The notes: generated from the sequence alone by a model not told the origin. DNA of 64,000 bases from Variovorax sp. OK212 (GCF_900112425.1 NZ_FOLP01000006.1:372001-436000); one strand, 5' to 3'. Shown: positions 24,064-32,730, numbered from the stretch's first letter. Program-made: numbers and translations.

Positions 24064-25528
24064 AGGCGGGCGCGCGGCGGGCCAGCGTGCCCGCCGTGAG
24101 CGGGGCCGCATCGGCCGGCCAGGTGTCGGCGATATGGCCGTGCTGCCAGACGGCCTCGCAGGCCGCCTCGAACGGCGGCCGGCGCATCGCCAGCGCCGCG
24201 CCGACCATGCCGGCCAGCACGTCGCCAGTGCCAGCGCTTGCCAGGCGGGCATTGCCGGTCAGGTTGACGACCGGTGGCTGGTTGCCGGTGCCGGCAATCA
24301 CGGTGCCTGAACCCTTGAGCACCGTCACGGCGCCGAACCGGGATGCCAACTGGCGGGCTGCGGCCAGCCGGTCGCCCTGCACCTCGCCAGCCGTGCAGCC
24401 CAGCAGGCGTGCGGCCTCCAGCGGATGCGGCGTGAGCACTGTCGGCGCGCCGCTTTTCCCTCGAGATACCAGCTGCGCTTGAAGCGCGGCATCGGCCGCG
24501 ATGGCATTGAGCGCATCGGCGTCGAGTACCAGTGCCGCCGCCGTCGACAGCACGCTGGGCAGCAGGTCGCGAACGGCCTCTCCACCACCGCAACCGCACA
24601 CCGCCGTCATGCCCGAGAGGTCAAGCGCATGGGCGTCTCGCAACATCAACTCCGGTTGCGAAACGTCCACCGGTGCCGCACTCGGATCCAGCAGCCCGAC
24701 GAACACGCGTCCCGCGCCCGCATGCAGCGCCGCCGAGCCGGCCAGCAGCGCGGCGCCGGCCATCCCCGACGCGCCGCCGATCACCGCGACATCGCCGTAG
24801 CTGCCCTTGTGCGAGGCGTGGGTGCGCGGCTGCATGGCGGGCGTGCCTGCGATGCGTGCCGTTGGTGCGTGTTCCTTGGCGAATGCGCCGCAGCCGAGAT
24901 CGTCGACCCACACCGCGCCCGCCGCATCGCGGCCCTGGGCCGTGAACAGGCCGGGTTTCAAGGTGAGAAAGGTGATGCAGGTGCGGGGCGACGTCTGTGC
25001 GTGATCGGCGCCATGGGGCAGGGTGCCCGTGTCCGCGTTCAGCCCCGAGGGCACGTCGACGCTGAGCACGGGCTGCGCACTGGCATGCATTCGCGCCAGC
25101 CACTCGGCCATCGTGCCTTCGGGCGGCCGTGTCGACCCGATGCCCAACAGCGCATCGATGGCCAGGTCATGGCTCGACGGCGGCGCCGCTGCGAAAGTGA
25201 CGCCCGCATCGCGCGCTCGCTGCAGCGAGGCCCTGGCATCCGGCGGCAGCCGGCTTTCGTCGCCCGCGAACGTGACCACCGGAAAGAAGCCGCGATGCCG
25301 CAATTGCGCCGCAGCCTCGAAGCCATCGCCCCCGTTGTTGCCCGGCCCGCACGCCACCCAGATCGTTCGCGCATGCGGTGCGATCGCCATGGCGAGGCGC
25401 GCCACGGCAAGCCCCGCGCGCTGCATCAGCGTGTGGGCGGGCAGGGCGGTTGCCGCGGCCTGCTCGATGCGGCGCGTGGCGGCGATGTCGAACAGGTCGG
25501 CGGCGGTGGCGGACGTGATGCGGTGCAT
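24062..25528 (-). CDS. nnr: Bifunctional NAD(P)HX epimerase / ADP- or ATP-dependent NAD(P)HX dehydratase
   Basis: This enzyme repairs hydrated NADH and NADPH. The 488-residue protein has an N-terminal YjeF-N epimerase domain (RRIEQAAATALPAHTLMQRA, then VACGPGNNGGDGFEAA, then SVDVPSGLNADTG) and a C-terminal carbohydrate-kinase-like dehydratase domain (GSYGDVAVIGGASGMAGAAL, LDADALNAIA, VLTPHPLEAARLLG, LASAGTGDVLAGMVGAAL). The fused arrangement matches E. coli Nnr. The start is ATG 25528 (MHRITSATAADLFD). It is divergent from a small membrane-protein gene with about 54 bases between starts. Confidence 0.94.
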   Translation of the reverse strand: MHRITSATAADLFDIAATRRIEQAAATALPAHTLMQRAGLAVARLAMAIAPHARTIWVACGPGNNGGDGFEAAAQLRHRGFFPVVTFAGDESRLPPDARASLQRARDAGVTFAAAPPSSHDLAIDALLGIGSTRPPEGTMAEWLARMHASAQPVLSVDVPSGLNADTGTLPHGADHAQTSPRTCITFLTLKPGLFTAQGRDAAGAVWVDDLGCGAFAKEHAPTARIAGTPAMQPRTHASHKGSYGDVAVIGGASGMAGAALLAGSAALHAGAGRVFVGLLDPSAAPVDVSQPELMLRDAHALDLSGMTAVCGCGGGEAVRDLLPSVLSTAAALVLDADALNAIAADAALQAQLVSRGKSGAPTVLTPHPLEAARLLGCTAGEVQGDRLAAARQLASRFGAVTVLKGSGTVIAGTGNQPPVVNLTGNARLASAGTGDVLAGMVGAALAMRRPPFEAACEAVWQHGHIADTWPADAAPLTAGTLARRAPA

Positions 25529-25582
25529 CGATCCATTGTGCCGCCGCGCCTGCGCTCTATCCGCTCTCTCTATCATCGGCCG

Positions 25583-26011
25583 ATGACGTTCAAGACCCTT
25601 GGCTGGCTGCTGGTCCTGCTGCTGGCGTTTTTCGCCGGCCTGATCGGCACGGCCCTCGCGCTGATCGCCGGCGCAGCCTGGGCGCTCGGCCTGCTGGCCT
25701 TGGTGTGGGGGCTGTTCCTGCTGGCCGAGTCGTTGCGCCGCATCCCGCTGCGCGACGTGGCGTGGACCCTGGGCGTGGGCTATGGCTTCGGCGTGATGCA
25801 CTGGCTCGACGTACCGGCCGAGGCAGGGTCGAGCCTGGCGAATTGGCTCTTGATCGGCGCGGACCTGCTGTGCCTGGTGTTTTTCGCGCTGGTGGCGCCG
25901 GCCATCCTGGGGTGGATTGCCGGCCGGTGGGCGCCGCCGCCCGAGCCCGAACTGCCGGTGGAAAAGGCGGCGACCCCGGAGCAACTGCGCCGCTGGGGCC
26001 CTAGAGACTGA
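25583..26011 (+). CDS. Small multi-spanning membrane protein of unknown function
   Basis: A 142-residue inner-membrane protein starting MTFKTLGWLLVLLLAFFAGL. Four hydrophobic segments are visible at about residues 4-26, 28-47, 62-77 and 88-112. A short acidic, Pro-rich cytoplasmic tail ends EKAATPEQLRRWGPRD. I do not recognise a named family. Its last 11 bases overlap the end of the convergent dadA gene (26001-26011), an antiparallel tail-to-tail overlap. Codon use matches the neighbours. Confidence 0.75.
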   Translation: MTFKTLGWLLVLLLAFFAGLIGTALALIAGAAWALGLLALVWGLFLLAESLRRIPLRDVAWTLGVGYGFGVMHWLDVPAEAGSSLANWLLIGADLLCLVFFALVAPAILGWIAGRWAPPPEPELPVEKAATPEQLRRWGPRD

Positions 26012-27254
26012 GCCGTTCGACGCCGAGGCCTTCGAGGTCGATGCCCGGGTCCTGACCGGCGATCAGGTCGCCCAGCACGCGCGCGCTGCCGCACGACAGC
26101 GCCCAGCCGCTCGAACCATGCCCGAGGTTGAGCCACACGCCCGGAATGCCGCTGGGGCCCAGCACGGGCGGGCCGTCCGGCAGCATCGGCCGTGCGCCTT
26201 TCCACTGCTGCACACCGGACTGCAGCGTGGCCGCCCCCGGAAACCAGTCGTGAAGCACCTTGTAGAGCGTCTGGATGGCGGCCGGGTTCATCGTGTCCAG
26301 CGAGCCGCCGATCTCGGCGCTGCCGGCCACGCGCACACGCTGTCCGAGGCGCGAGATGGCGACCTTGTAGCGCTCGTCCATCACCGCGCTGCGCGGAGCG
26401 TTGAGCGGCTCGCGGATCGGCGCGCTGACCGAATGGCCGTAGACCGGCGCCATCGGAATGCGCAAGCCCAGCGGCCGCAGCAGCGAGGCCGAGTTCAGGC
26501 CGGCGCACATCACGACCGCGTCGTAGCGCACGGCTTCCGAGCCGCCCGCCAGCGACAGCGAGGTCGGCGCCGCGCGGCTCAGCGGCGCAATGTCGCAGTT
26601 GAAGTGAAACTGCGCACCGAAGGCCTCGGCCTCCCACTTGAGCAGCAGCGCGAACTGGCGGCAGTTGGCCACTTCGTCTTCCGGCAGGTGGATGGCGCCG
26701 GCCAGCGGCGTGTCGGGGTTCAGGGCCGGTTCGAGCAGCCGGGCCTCGTCGGCATCGACCTCGCGGAACACGCTGCCGGCCTGGCGCAGCACCTCGAGCC
26801 CAGGCTGCACCAGCTTCTTCTCGCGCTTGGAGCGCAGCAGCACCAGGTAGCCGTCGCTGCGCTCGTAGCTGAGTTCGCGCGCCTCGGACACTTCGTGCAG
26901 CCGGGTGCGGCTGTAGAAGGCCAGGCGCTGCATGCGGGCGCGGTTGGCCAGGTAGGTCTCGAGCTTGCAGGCCTTCTGCCAGCGTGACATCCAGCCGATG
27001 TCGCGCGAGTTGAGCGGCCAGCGCAGCTTGATGGCGCCGTGCGACGAGAGCAGCGAGCGCAGCACCTTGCCGCGCATGCCCGGGGCCGCCCAGGGCGTGA
27101 CATATCCGGGTGCGACCACGCCTGCGTTGGCGAAGCTGGCTTCTTCTGCGGCGGCGCCTCGGCGCTCGAACACGGTCACTTCATGGCCGTCGGAAACCAG
27201 TTCCCAGGCGGTGGTGACGCCGATGATGCCGGCGCCCACGATCGCGATTTTCAT
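26001..27254 (-). CDS. dadA: D-amino acid dehydrogenase small subunit
   Basis: DadA is an FAD-dependent enzyme that oxidises D-amino acids such as D-alanine and feeds electrons to the respiratory chain. The 417-residue protein starts MKIAIVGAGIIGVTTAWEL, a dinucleotide-binding fold, followed by VTVFERRG, the DadA-like SFANAGVVAPGYVTPWAAPG, and the C-terminal FAD contact LNLGHGSSGWALSCGSAR. Length and motif order are typical. No alanine racemase is adjacent. It shares an 11-base tail overlap with the membrane-protein gene and lies 54 bases downstream of the amidase gene on the same strand. Confidence 0.93.
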   Translation of the reverse strand: MKIAIVGAGIIGVTTAWELVSDGHEVTVFERRGAAAEEASFANAGVVAPGYVTPWAAPGMRGKVLRSLLSSHGAIKLRWPLNSRDIGWMSRWQKACKLETYLANRARMQRLAFYSRTRLHEVSEARELSYERSDGYLVLLRSKREKKLVQPGLEVLRQAGSVFREVDADEARLLEPALNPDTPLAGAIHLPEDEVANCRQFALLLKWEAEAFGAQFHFNCDIAPLSRAAPTSLSLAGGSEAVRYDAVVMCAGLNSASLLRPLGLRIPMAPVYGHSVSAPIREPLNAPRSAVMDERYKVAISRLGQRVRVAGSAEIGGSLDTMNPAAIQTLYKVLHDWFPGAATLQSGVQQWKGARPMLPDGPPVLGPSGIPGVWLNLGHGSSGWALSCGSARVLGDLIAGQDPGIDLEGLGVERLSL

Positions 27255-27308
27255 TGAGGATATTTAGATAAAAGAAGCGGCTGACGCCCGGTGGGCGTGC
27301 GATGGCGG

Positions 27309-28634
27309 CTATTGTTTTTGTAGCGCATGCTCGGTCTGGAGTGCCACCGCGAGCACGGCGTCGTCGTGCAGGGCGGCATGCCACAGCATCAGGCCGACCG
27401 GCAGTTCGCCGTTGGCGTGGCAGGGCAGCGAGAGCGCGCAGCCGTCGAGCATATTCACGATCGACGGGTTGCGCAGCAGCAGTGCGTTGACGCGGAAGAA
27501 TTCGTCGTCGCGCTCGGCGCCGGGGGCCACGCTGGCGATGGTCGGCGCGGTGATCGGCACGGTCGGCGAAAGCACGGCGTCGAACGGGGCAATGGCGGCT
27601 TCGACGCGGGCGATCCAGCCGTGGCGGGCGTTCAGCAGGTCGATGTATTCGTGCGCCTTCATGGTGGCACCGCGCAGGATGCGCTGGGCCACGCGCGGGT
27701 CGTAGCCGGCGCCGCTGCGCTCGAGCAGCAGGCGGTGCCAGGCATGGGCCTCGGCCGCCGAGAAGCCGCCGGTGGCGTTGATGGTCGCGAGTTCTGCCAG
27801 CTGCGGCAGCTCGATTTCCTCGATGCGGGCGCCGGCGGCGCGCAAGGTCTTCAGCGTGCGTTCGAAGGCGGTGGCGACCGCAGGCTCGATGCCGTCGAAG
27901 AACACGTTCCTGACCACGGCGAGCCGGTAGGCGGCCAGCGGCGCATTGCCGGCCGTGACGCGCCGCGCGGCGAGTATTTCGTGCGCGGCGATGGCGTCGC
28001 GCACCGAGCGGGTCATGGCGCAGACCGTGTCGAGCGTGGTCGACAGCGGCAGCGCGCCGTCTGCAGGCACGAGGCGGGCGGTGCTCTTGAAGCCGACGAT
28101 GCCGTTGAGCGCCGCGGGAATGCGGATCGAGCCGCCCGTGTCGGAGCCCAGGCCGATGAAGGCGGCGCCGGTGGCCACCGAAATGGCCGCGCCGGACGAC
28201 GAGCCGCCCGGAACGCGCGGCGTGGCGGCGTCGCTCACGTTGGCCGGTGTGCCGTGGTGCGGGTTGACGCCGACGCCGGAGAAGGCGAACTCCGTCATGT
28301 TGGTCCGGCCCGTGAGCACGCCGCCGGCGGCGCGCAGCCGGGCCACGGCCGTGGCATCGGCCTTGGCGGCGGGCGCGTGGGCCAGCACCACCGAGCCTGC
28401 TGGCGTCGGCTGGCCCTCGATGTCGAACAGGTCCTTGGCCGTGAAGGCGAGCCCGCAAAGGCGGCTGTCGGGGTTCGACCCGGCGGCGGCCTGGCGGGCC
28501 TCGTCGAACATCGTGCGGGTGAAGACGTGGGTGCAGGCCGGCGACTGGGCGATGCCGATGGAGCGCTCCATTTTGGTGCGTGCATCGGAGCCACCTGCCA
28601 GAAGGGTGAGACGGGTGGCGTGAAGGTCGTTCAT
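27309..28634 (-). CDS. Amidase signature family amidase
   Basis: A 441-residue amidase with the Ser-cisSer-Lys triad: K67 in AFTAKDLFDIEG, the serine cluster at 145-147 in VPGGSSSGAA, and the nucleophile serine near 169 in GSDTGGSIRIPAALNG. It hydrolyses an amide or carbamate, but the substrate cannot be inferred; GatA, biuret-type and indoleacetamide-type enzymes share these motifs. No gatB or gatC neighbour is present, arguing against the tRNA amidotransferase role. The ATG at 28634 gives MNDLHATRLTLLAGG. It is divergent from rpsB and upstream of dadA on the same strand. Confidence 0.9.
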   Translation of the reverse strand: MNDLHATRLTLLAGGSDARTKMERSIGIAQSPACTHVFTRTMFDEARQAAAGSNPDSRLCGLAFTAKDLFDIEGQPTPAGSVVLAHAPAAKADATAVARLRAAGGVLTGRTNMTEFAFSGVGVNPHHGTPANVSDAATPRVPGGSSSGAAISVATGAAFIGLGSDTGGSIRIPAALNGIVGFKSTARLVPADGALPLSTTLDTVCAMTRSVRDAIAAHEILAARRVTAGNAPLAAYRLAVVRNVFFDGIEPAVATAFERTLKTLRAAGARIEEIELPQLAELATINATGGFSAAEAHAWHRLLLERSGAGYDPRVAQRILRGATMKAHEYIDLLNARHGWIARVEAAIAPFDAVLSPTVPITAPTIASVAPGAERDDEFFRVNALLLRNPSIVNMLDGCALSLPCHANGELPVGLMLWHAALHDDAVLAVALQTEHALQKQ

Positions 28635-28691
28635 GGGTGGCTGCAGGTGCCGCGCATGCGGCTCGGGTTCAGGAAAGAGGGGAGGCGGGCG

Positions 28692-28700
28692 TGCTATACT
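28692..28700 (+). promoter_or_regulatory. rpsB: Extended -10 promoter of the rpsB operon
   Basis: TGCTATACT at 28692-28700 fits an extended -10 element (TGn plus TATACT). There is no good -35 match at 17 bases, which is usual when the TG extension is present. It implies a leader of about 138 nt before the rpsB ATG. Confidence 0.6.
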
Positions 28701-28737
28701 CTTTGGGTTTCGCTGGCCGAGCGACGGCTTCCGTTGC

Positions 28738-28815
28738 ATCCAGCCAAACGCATCCGCAAACCGGCCCAATCAAGGTGTTGTGACTCCGTTCAAGAGAGCA
28801 CAAAACGGGCTGGAT
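28738..28815 (+). promoter_or_regulatory. rpsB: Candidate structured rpsB leader (S2 autoregulatory element)
   Basis: ATCCAGCC at 28738-28745 and GGCTGGAT at 28808-28815 are perfect complements that would close a 62-nt loop region ending 29 bases before the rpsB start. In other bacteria S2 represses rpsB-tsf through its 5' leader; this dyad is the natural candidate here, although I cannot align it to the known structure. Confidence 0.5.
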
Positions 28816-28844
28816 TTTAGACCCAACCTTTGGAGTAATTTTCA

Positions 28845-29597
28845 ATGTCTACCACCATGCGCGAAATGCTGGAAGCCGGTGTCCACTTCGGTCACCAAAC
28901 CCGCTTCTGGAACCCCAAGATGGCTCCGTTCATCTTCGGTCACCGCAACAAGATTCACATCATCAACCTGGAAAAGTCGCTCCCGATGTTCCAGGACGCG
29001 ATGAAGTACGCCAAGCAACTCACGGCCAACCGCGGCACGATCCTGATGGTCGGCACGAAGCGCCAGGCCCGTGAAATCGTGGCGGCTGAAGCCCGTCGCG
29101 CCGGCGTGCCTTTCGTCGACACCCGCTGGCTCGGCGGCATGCTGACCAACTTCAAGACCGTCAAGACCTCGATCAAGCGTCTGAAGGACATGAAGGCCCA
29201 GCAGGAAGCCGGCCTCGACTCGCTGAGCAAGAAGGAGCAACTGACCTTCTCGCGCGAAATCGCGAAGCTCGAAAAGGACATCGGCGGCATCCAGGACATG
29301 GCAGCACTGCCGGACGCCATCTTCGTGATCGACGTGGGCTTCCACAAGATCGCCGTGGCTGAAGCCAAGAAGCTCAACATTCCGCTGATCGGCGTGGTGG
29401 ACTCCAACCACTCGCCCGAAGGCATCGACTACGTGATCCCCGGCAACGACGACTCGTCGAAGGCTGTCACGCTGTACGCCCGCGGCATCGCCGACGCCAT
29501 CATCGAAGGCCGCAACAGCGCCACCGGTGACGTGGTCAAGGCCATCGCCGAAGGCAACGACGAATTCGTCGAAGTCGAAGAAGGCGCTTCGGCCTGA
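28845..29597 (+). CDS. rpsB: 30S ribosomal protein S2
   Basis: S2 is a late-assembling protein of the small ribosomal subunit. The 250-residue sequence begins MSTTMREMLEAGVHFGHQTR and contains FWNPKMAPFIFGHRNKIHII, GTKRQAREIVAAEA, the PFVDTRWLGGMLTNFKT signature, LPDAIFVIDVGFHKIAVAEA and VIPGNDDSSKAV. Length is usual. It is first in the long super-operon and is followed by an internal terminator that likely sets the ratio of rpsB to tsf expression. Confidence 0.99.
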   Translation: MSTTMREMLEAGVHFGHQTRFWNPKMAPFIFGHRNKIHIINLEKSLPMFQDAMKYAKQLTANRGTILMVGTKRQAREIVAAEARRAGVPFVDTRWLGGMLTNFKTVKTSIKRLKDMKAQQEAGLDSLSKKEQLTFSREIAKLEKDIGGIQDMAALPDAIFVIDVGFHKIAVAEAKKLNIPLIGVVDSNHSPEGIDYVIPGNDDSSKAVTLYARGIADAIIEGRNSATGDVVKAIAEGNDEFVEVEEGASA

Positions 29598-29620
29598 TTG
29601 GCGCGCTCGCGAGCCTGAAG

Positions 29621-29646
29621 AAGGGGCTTTGGTGCCCCTTTTTTTT
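29621..29646 (+). terminator. Intrinsic terminator/attenuator between rpsB and tsf
   Basis: AAGGGGC (29621-29627) pairs with GCCCCTT (29634-29640) and is followed by a run of T to 29646. It lies inside the operon, so it probably acts as a partial attenuator that makes S2 mRNA more abundant than EF-Ts mRNA. Confidence 0.85.
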
Positions 29647-29678
29647 AACCTGATTTTTGGAATTACGGAGATACACAA

Positions 29679-30602
29679 ATGGCTGCAATCACCGCAAGCA
29701 TGGTTGGCGAACTGCGCGCTAAGACCGACGCGCCCATGATGGAATGCAAGAAGGCCCTGACCGAGGCCGAAGGCAACATGGAAAAGGCCGAAGAGCTGCT
29801 GCGCATCAAGCTCGGCAACAAGGCCGGCAAGGCATCGGGCCGCATCACCGCTGAAGGCGTGGTCACGGCTTTCGTCGACGGCGCTGCCGGCGGCATGATC
29901 GAAATCAACTGCGAAACCGACTTCGTCACCAAGAACGACAGCTTCCTGGCCTTGGCCAACGCTGCCGCCATGCTGGTCGCGAAGAACAACCCCGCGGACA
30001 TCGCCGCCCTGGGTGCGCTGGCCTACGAGCAGGACGGTTTCGGCCCCACGCTCGAAGACGTGCGCAAGGGCCTGATCGGCAAGATCGGCGAGAACATGAG
30101 CTTCCGCCGCTTCAAGCACTTCGCCGGCAACGGCAAGCTGGCTTCGTACCTGCACGGCACGCGCATCGGCGTGATGGTCGAGTTCGAAGGCGACGACACC
30201 TCGGCCAAGGACGTGGCAATGCACATCGCCGCGATGAAGCCGGTCGCCATCCAGGCGTCGGACGTGCCTGCCGAGCTGATCGAAAAAGAGCGCGCAGTGG
30301 CTGCCGGCAAGGCGGAAGAAGACCGCAAGACGGCCGAAGCCGAAGGCAAGAAGGCTCAGCCTGCCGACATCGTTGCCAAGCGCATCGAAGGCGGCGTGCA
30401 GAAGTTCCTGAAGGAAGTCTCGCTGCACAACCAGCCGTTCGTGAAGAACGACAAGCAGACCGTCGAGCAGATGCTCAAGGCCGCCGACACCTCGATCAAG
30501 GGTTTCACCCTGTACGTGGTCGGCGAAGGCATCGAGAAGAAGGTCGACGACTTCGCCGCCGAAGTGGCCGCGCAAGTCGCCGCTGCCAAGGCAGCCGCCT
30601 GA
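29679..30602 (+). CDS. tsf: Translation elongation factor Ts
   Basis: EF-Ts is the guanine-nucleotide exchange factor for EF-Tu. The 307-residue protein opens MAAITASMVGELRAKTDAPM and MECKKALTEAEGNMEKAEELL, the UBA-like EF-Tu contact, followed by EINCETDFVTKNDSF and the dimerisation domains with FAGNGKLASYLHG and LHNQPFVKNDKQTVEQML. The ribosome binding site ACGGAG precedes ATG 29679. A strong terminator follows the stop, so pyrH must also have its own promoter or depend on read-through. Confidence 0.98.
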   Translation: MAAITASMVGELRAKTDAPMMECKKALTEAEGNMEKAEELLRIKLGNKAGKASGRITAEGVVTAFVDGAAGGMIEINCETDFVTKNDSFLALANAAAMLVAKNNPADIAALGALAYEQDGFGPTLEDVRKGLIGKIGENMSFRRFKHFAGNGKLASYLHGTRIGVMVEFEGDDTSAKDVAMHIAAMKPVAIQASDVPAELIEKERAVAAGKAEEDRKTAEAEGKKAQPADIVAKRIEGGVQKFLKEVSLHNQPFVKNDKQTVEQMLKAADTSIKGFTLYVVGEGIEKKVDDFAAEVAAQVAAAKAAA

Positions 30603-30616
30603 TTCTGCTGCCATAC

Positions 30617-30651
30617 AAGCGGCGGTGCGCGAACGCGTGCCGCCGCTTTTT
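30617..30651 (+). terminator. Intrinsic terminator after tsf
   Basis: AAGCGGCGG (30617-30625) pairs with CCGCCGCTT (30640-30648), with a partly paired interior and a short T-run to 30651. It separates rpsB-tsf from pyrH; a TACACT -10-like element at 30665-30670 could restart transcription for pyrH. Confidence 0.8.
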
Positions 30652-30698
30652 CACCGCTACGTTTTACACTCGCCCCCGCCAACCAAAGGAAATTGCCC

Positions 30699-31421
30699 AT
30701 GTCTGATCCCCGCCCAGCCCACAAGCGAATCTTGTTGAAGCTGTCGGGAGAGGCACTGATGGGCGACGACGCCTTCGGCATCAACCGCGCGACGATCGTG
30801 CGCATGGTCCAGGAAGTGGCCGAAGTCGTGAACATGGGCGTCCAGGTGGCGGTCGTGATCGGCGGCGGCAACATCTTCCGCGGCGTCGCCGGAGGCTCCG
30901 TCGGCATGGATCGCGCCACGGCCGACTACATGGGCATGCTGGCCACCGTCATGAACTCGCTGGCCCTGGCCGATGCCATGGACAAGCAGGGTCTCATCGC
31001 CCGCGTGATGTCCGCCATTGCCATCGAGCAGGTGGTCGAGCCCTATGTGCGCCCCAAGGCCCTGCAGTACCTCGAAGAGGGCAAGGTCGTGGTGTTCGCG
31101 GCCGGCACGGGCAACCCGTTCTTCACGACCGACACGGCCGCCGCGCTGCGCGGTGCCGAAATCGGCGCCGAACTGGTGCTCAAGGCGACCAAGGTCGACG
31201 GCGTCTACACCGCCGATCCCAAGACCAACCCCAATGCGACGCGCTATTCCTCGCTCACCTTCGACGAGGCGATTGCGCAGAATCTCGGCATCATGGACGC
31301 CACGGCCTTCGCGCTGTGCCGCGACCAGAAGCTGCCGATCAAGGTGTTCTCGATCCTCAAGAACGGCGCGTTCAAGCGCGTCGTGATGGGCGAGGACGAG
31401 GGCACGCTGGTGCATGCCTAG
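30699..31421 (+). CDS. pyrH: Uridylate kinase
   Basis: PyrH phosphorylates UMP to UDP in pyrimidine nucleotide synthesis. The 240-residue protein has the amino-acid-kinase fold: KRILLKLSGEALMG, VVIGGGNIFRGVAG, the UMP-binding DRATADYMGMLATVMNSLAL, FAAGTGNPFFTTDTAAALR and KVDGVYTADPKTNP. AAGGA at 30686-30690 sits eight bases before ATG 30699, preferred over TTG 30693. It is 11 bases upstream of frr. CarAB of the same pathway is encoded at 44-49 kb. Confidence 0.98.
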   Translation: MSDPRPAHKRILLKLSGEALMGDDAFGINRATIVRMVQEVAEVVNMGVQVAVVIGGGNIFRGVAGGSVGMDRATADYMGMLATVMNSLALADAMDKQGLIARVMSAIAIEQVVEPYVRPKALQYLEEGKVVVFAAGTGNPFFTTDTAAALRGAEIGAELVLKATKVDGVYTADPKTNPNATRYSSLTFDEAIAQNLGIMDATAFALCRDQKLPIKVFSILKNGAFKRVVMGEDEGTLVHA

Positions 31422-31432
31422 GAGCCAATAAG

Positions 31433-31993
31433 ATGACCATTGCAGATATTCAGAGCACGACCGACGCGAAGATGAACCAATCGCTCGCGGCGTTCCAGAG
31501 CAACCTCACCAAGATCCGCACCGGCCGCGCCAATTCGGCACTGCTCGACTCGATCCATGTCGAGTACTACGGTTCGCAGGTGCCGCTGAGCCAGGTGGCC
31601 AACGTGTCGGTGCTCGACTCGCGCACCATCAGCGTCCAGCCCTGGGAAAAGGGCATGGGCGCCAAGATCGAGAAGGCCATCCGCGAAAGCGACCTGGGCC
31701 TGAACCCCGCCTCGATGGGCGACCTGATCCGCGTGCCGCTGCCCGCCATGAGCGAAGAGCGTCGCAAGGAAATGACCAAGCTGGTGCGCAACGAAGGCGA
31801 GAGCGCCAAGATCGCCACGCGCAACCTGCGCCGTGACGCCAACGAAGCGGTCAAGAAGCTGGTCAAGGACAAGCTGGCGTCCGAAGACGACCAGAAGCGC
31901 GCCGAAGCCGAGATCCAGAAGGTCACCGACCGCCACATCTCGGAAATCGACCGCCTGGTCACGGCCAAGGAAGCGGAGATCATGGCCGTTTGA
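31433..31993 (+). CDS. frr: Ribosome recycling factor
   Basis: RRF splits post-termination ribosomes together with EF-G. The 186-residue protein shows the standard core: MNQSLAAFQSNLTKIRTGRA, VEYYGSQVPLSQVANV, the SVQPWEKGMGAKIEKAIRES segment, PLPAMSEERRKEMTKLVRNE, and the helical tail ending in KEAEIMAV. The ATG is at 31433 after an AGGAG at 31420-31424. It lies between pyrH and uppS as in most Proteobacteria. Confidence 0.98.
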   Translation: MTIADIQSTTDAKMNQSLAAFQSNLTKIRTGRANSALLDSIHVEYYGSQVPLSQVANVSVLDSRTISVQPWEKGMGAKIEKAIRESDLGLNPASMGDLIRVPLPAMSEERRKEMTKLVRNEGESAKIATRNLRRDANEAVKKLVKDKLASEDDQKRAEAEIQKVTDRHISEIDRLVTAKEAEIMAV

Positions 31994-32001
31994 GGCCTGC
32001 C

Positions 32002-32730
32002 ATGGCCTCTTCATCGCCGCGCATTCCCCACCACGTTGCCATCGTCATGGACGGCAACGGCCGTTGGGCGACGCGGCGCTTCCTGCCCCGCGTCGCGGGG
32101 CACAAGCAGGGCGTCGAATCGCTGCGCCGCTGCGTCAAGGCCTGCGCCGACCGCGGCGTGGGCGTGCTCACGGTGTTCGCGTTCTCCTCGGAGAACTGGA
32201 ACCGTCCCGTCGAGGAAGTCTCCGGACTCATGGAGTTGATGGTCGGTGCGCTCGCCCGCGAGGTGCCCCGGCTCAGCAAGGACGGCGTGCGGTTGCATTT
32301 CGTCGGCGAACGAGCCGGCCTGTCGCCGAAGATGGTGGCGGGCCTGGTCGAAGCCGAGGCGGCCACCGCGCACAACGCGCGCATGGTGCTGAACGTCTGC
32401 TTCAACTACGGCGGCCGCTGGGACATCGCGCAGGCCGCGGCCAAGCTGGTTGCGCAAGGCGAAGCCATCACCGAGCTCAGCCTCGACCGCGCGATGGCGC
32501 TGGCCCACGTGGCCGACCCCGACCTGTTCATCCGCACCGGCGGCGAGCAGCGGTTGTCGAACTTCCTGCTCTGGCAAAGCGCCTACGCAGAGCTCTTCTT
32601 CAGCGACAAGCTGTGGCCCGAATTCGACGAGGCCGCGCTGGACGAGGCCATCGCCGCGTTCCAGGGCCGCGAGCGCCGCTTCGGTCAAACCTCGGCACAG
32701 GTCTCGGCCCCCCAAGGCCAGACGGCCTGA
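32002..32730 (+). CDS. uppS: Isoprenyl transferase / undecaprenyl diphosphate synthase
   Basis: UppS condenses isopentenyl diphosphate units onto farnesyl diphosphate to make the C55 lipid carrier for peptidoglycan and LPS. The 242-residue protein has the catalytic Asp in IPHHVAIVMDGNGRWA, GHKQGVESLRRCVKAC, TVFAFSSENWNRP and, near the end, DLFIRTGGEQRLSNFLLWQS and AYAELFFSDKLWPEF. I chose ATG 32002 with GAGG six bases upstream; TTG 31990 in frame overlaps the frr stop and is a possible alternative. It links the MEP pathway products to the envelope genes downstream. Confidence 0.97.
   Translation: MASSSPRIPHHVAIVMDGNGRWATRRFLPRVAGHKQGVESLRRCVKACADRGVGVLTVFAFSSENWNRPVEEVSGLMELMVGALAREVPRLSKDGVRLHFVGERAGLSPKMVAGLVEAEAATAHNARMVLNVCFNYGGRWDIAQAAAKLVAQGEAITELSLDRAMALAHVADPDLFIRTGGEQRLSNFLLWQSAYAELFFSDKLWPEFDEAALDEAIAAFQGRERRFGQTSAQVSAPQGQTA

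Noticed and set aside
27309..28634. GatA subunit of the tRNA amidotransferase
   Set aside because: No gatB or gatC is nearby, and the protein lacks GatA-specific length and context; it is better called a generic amidase.
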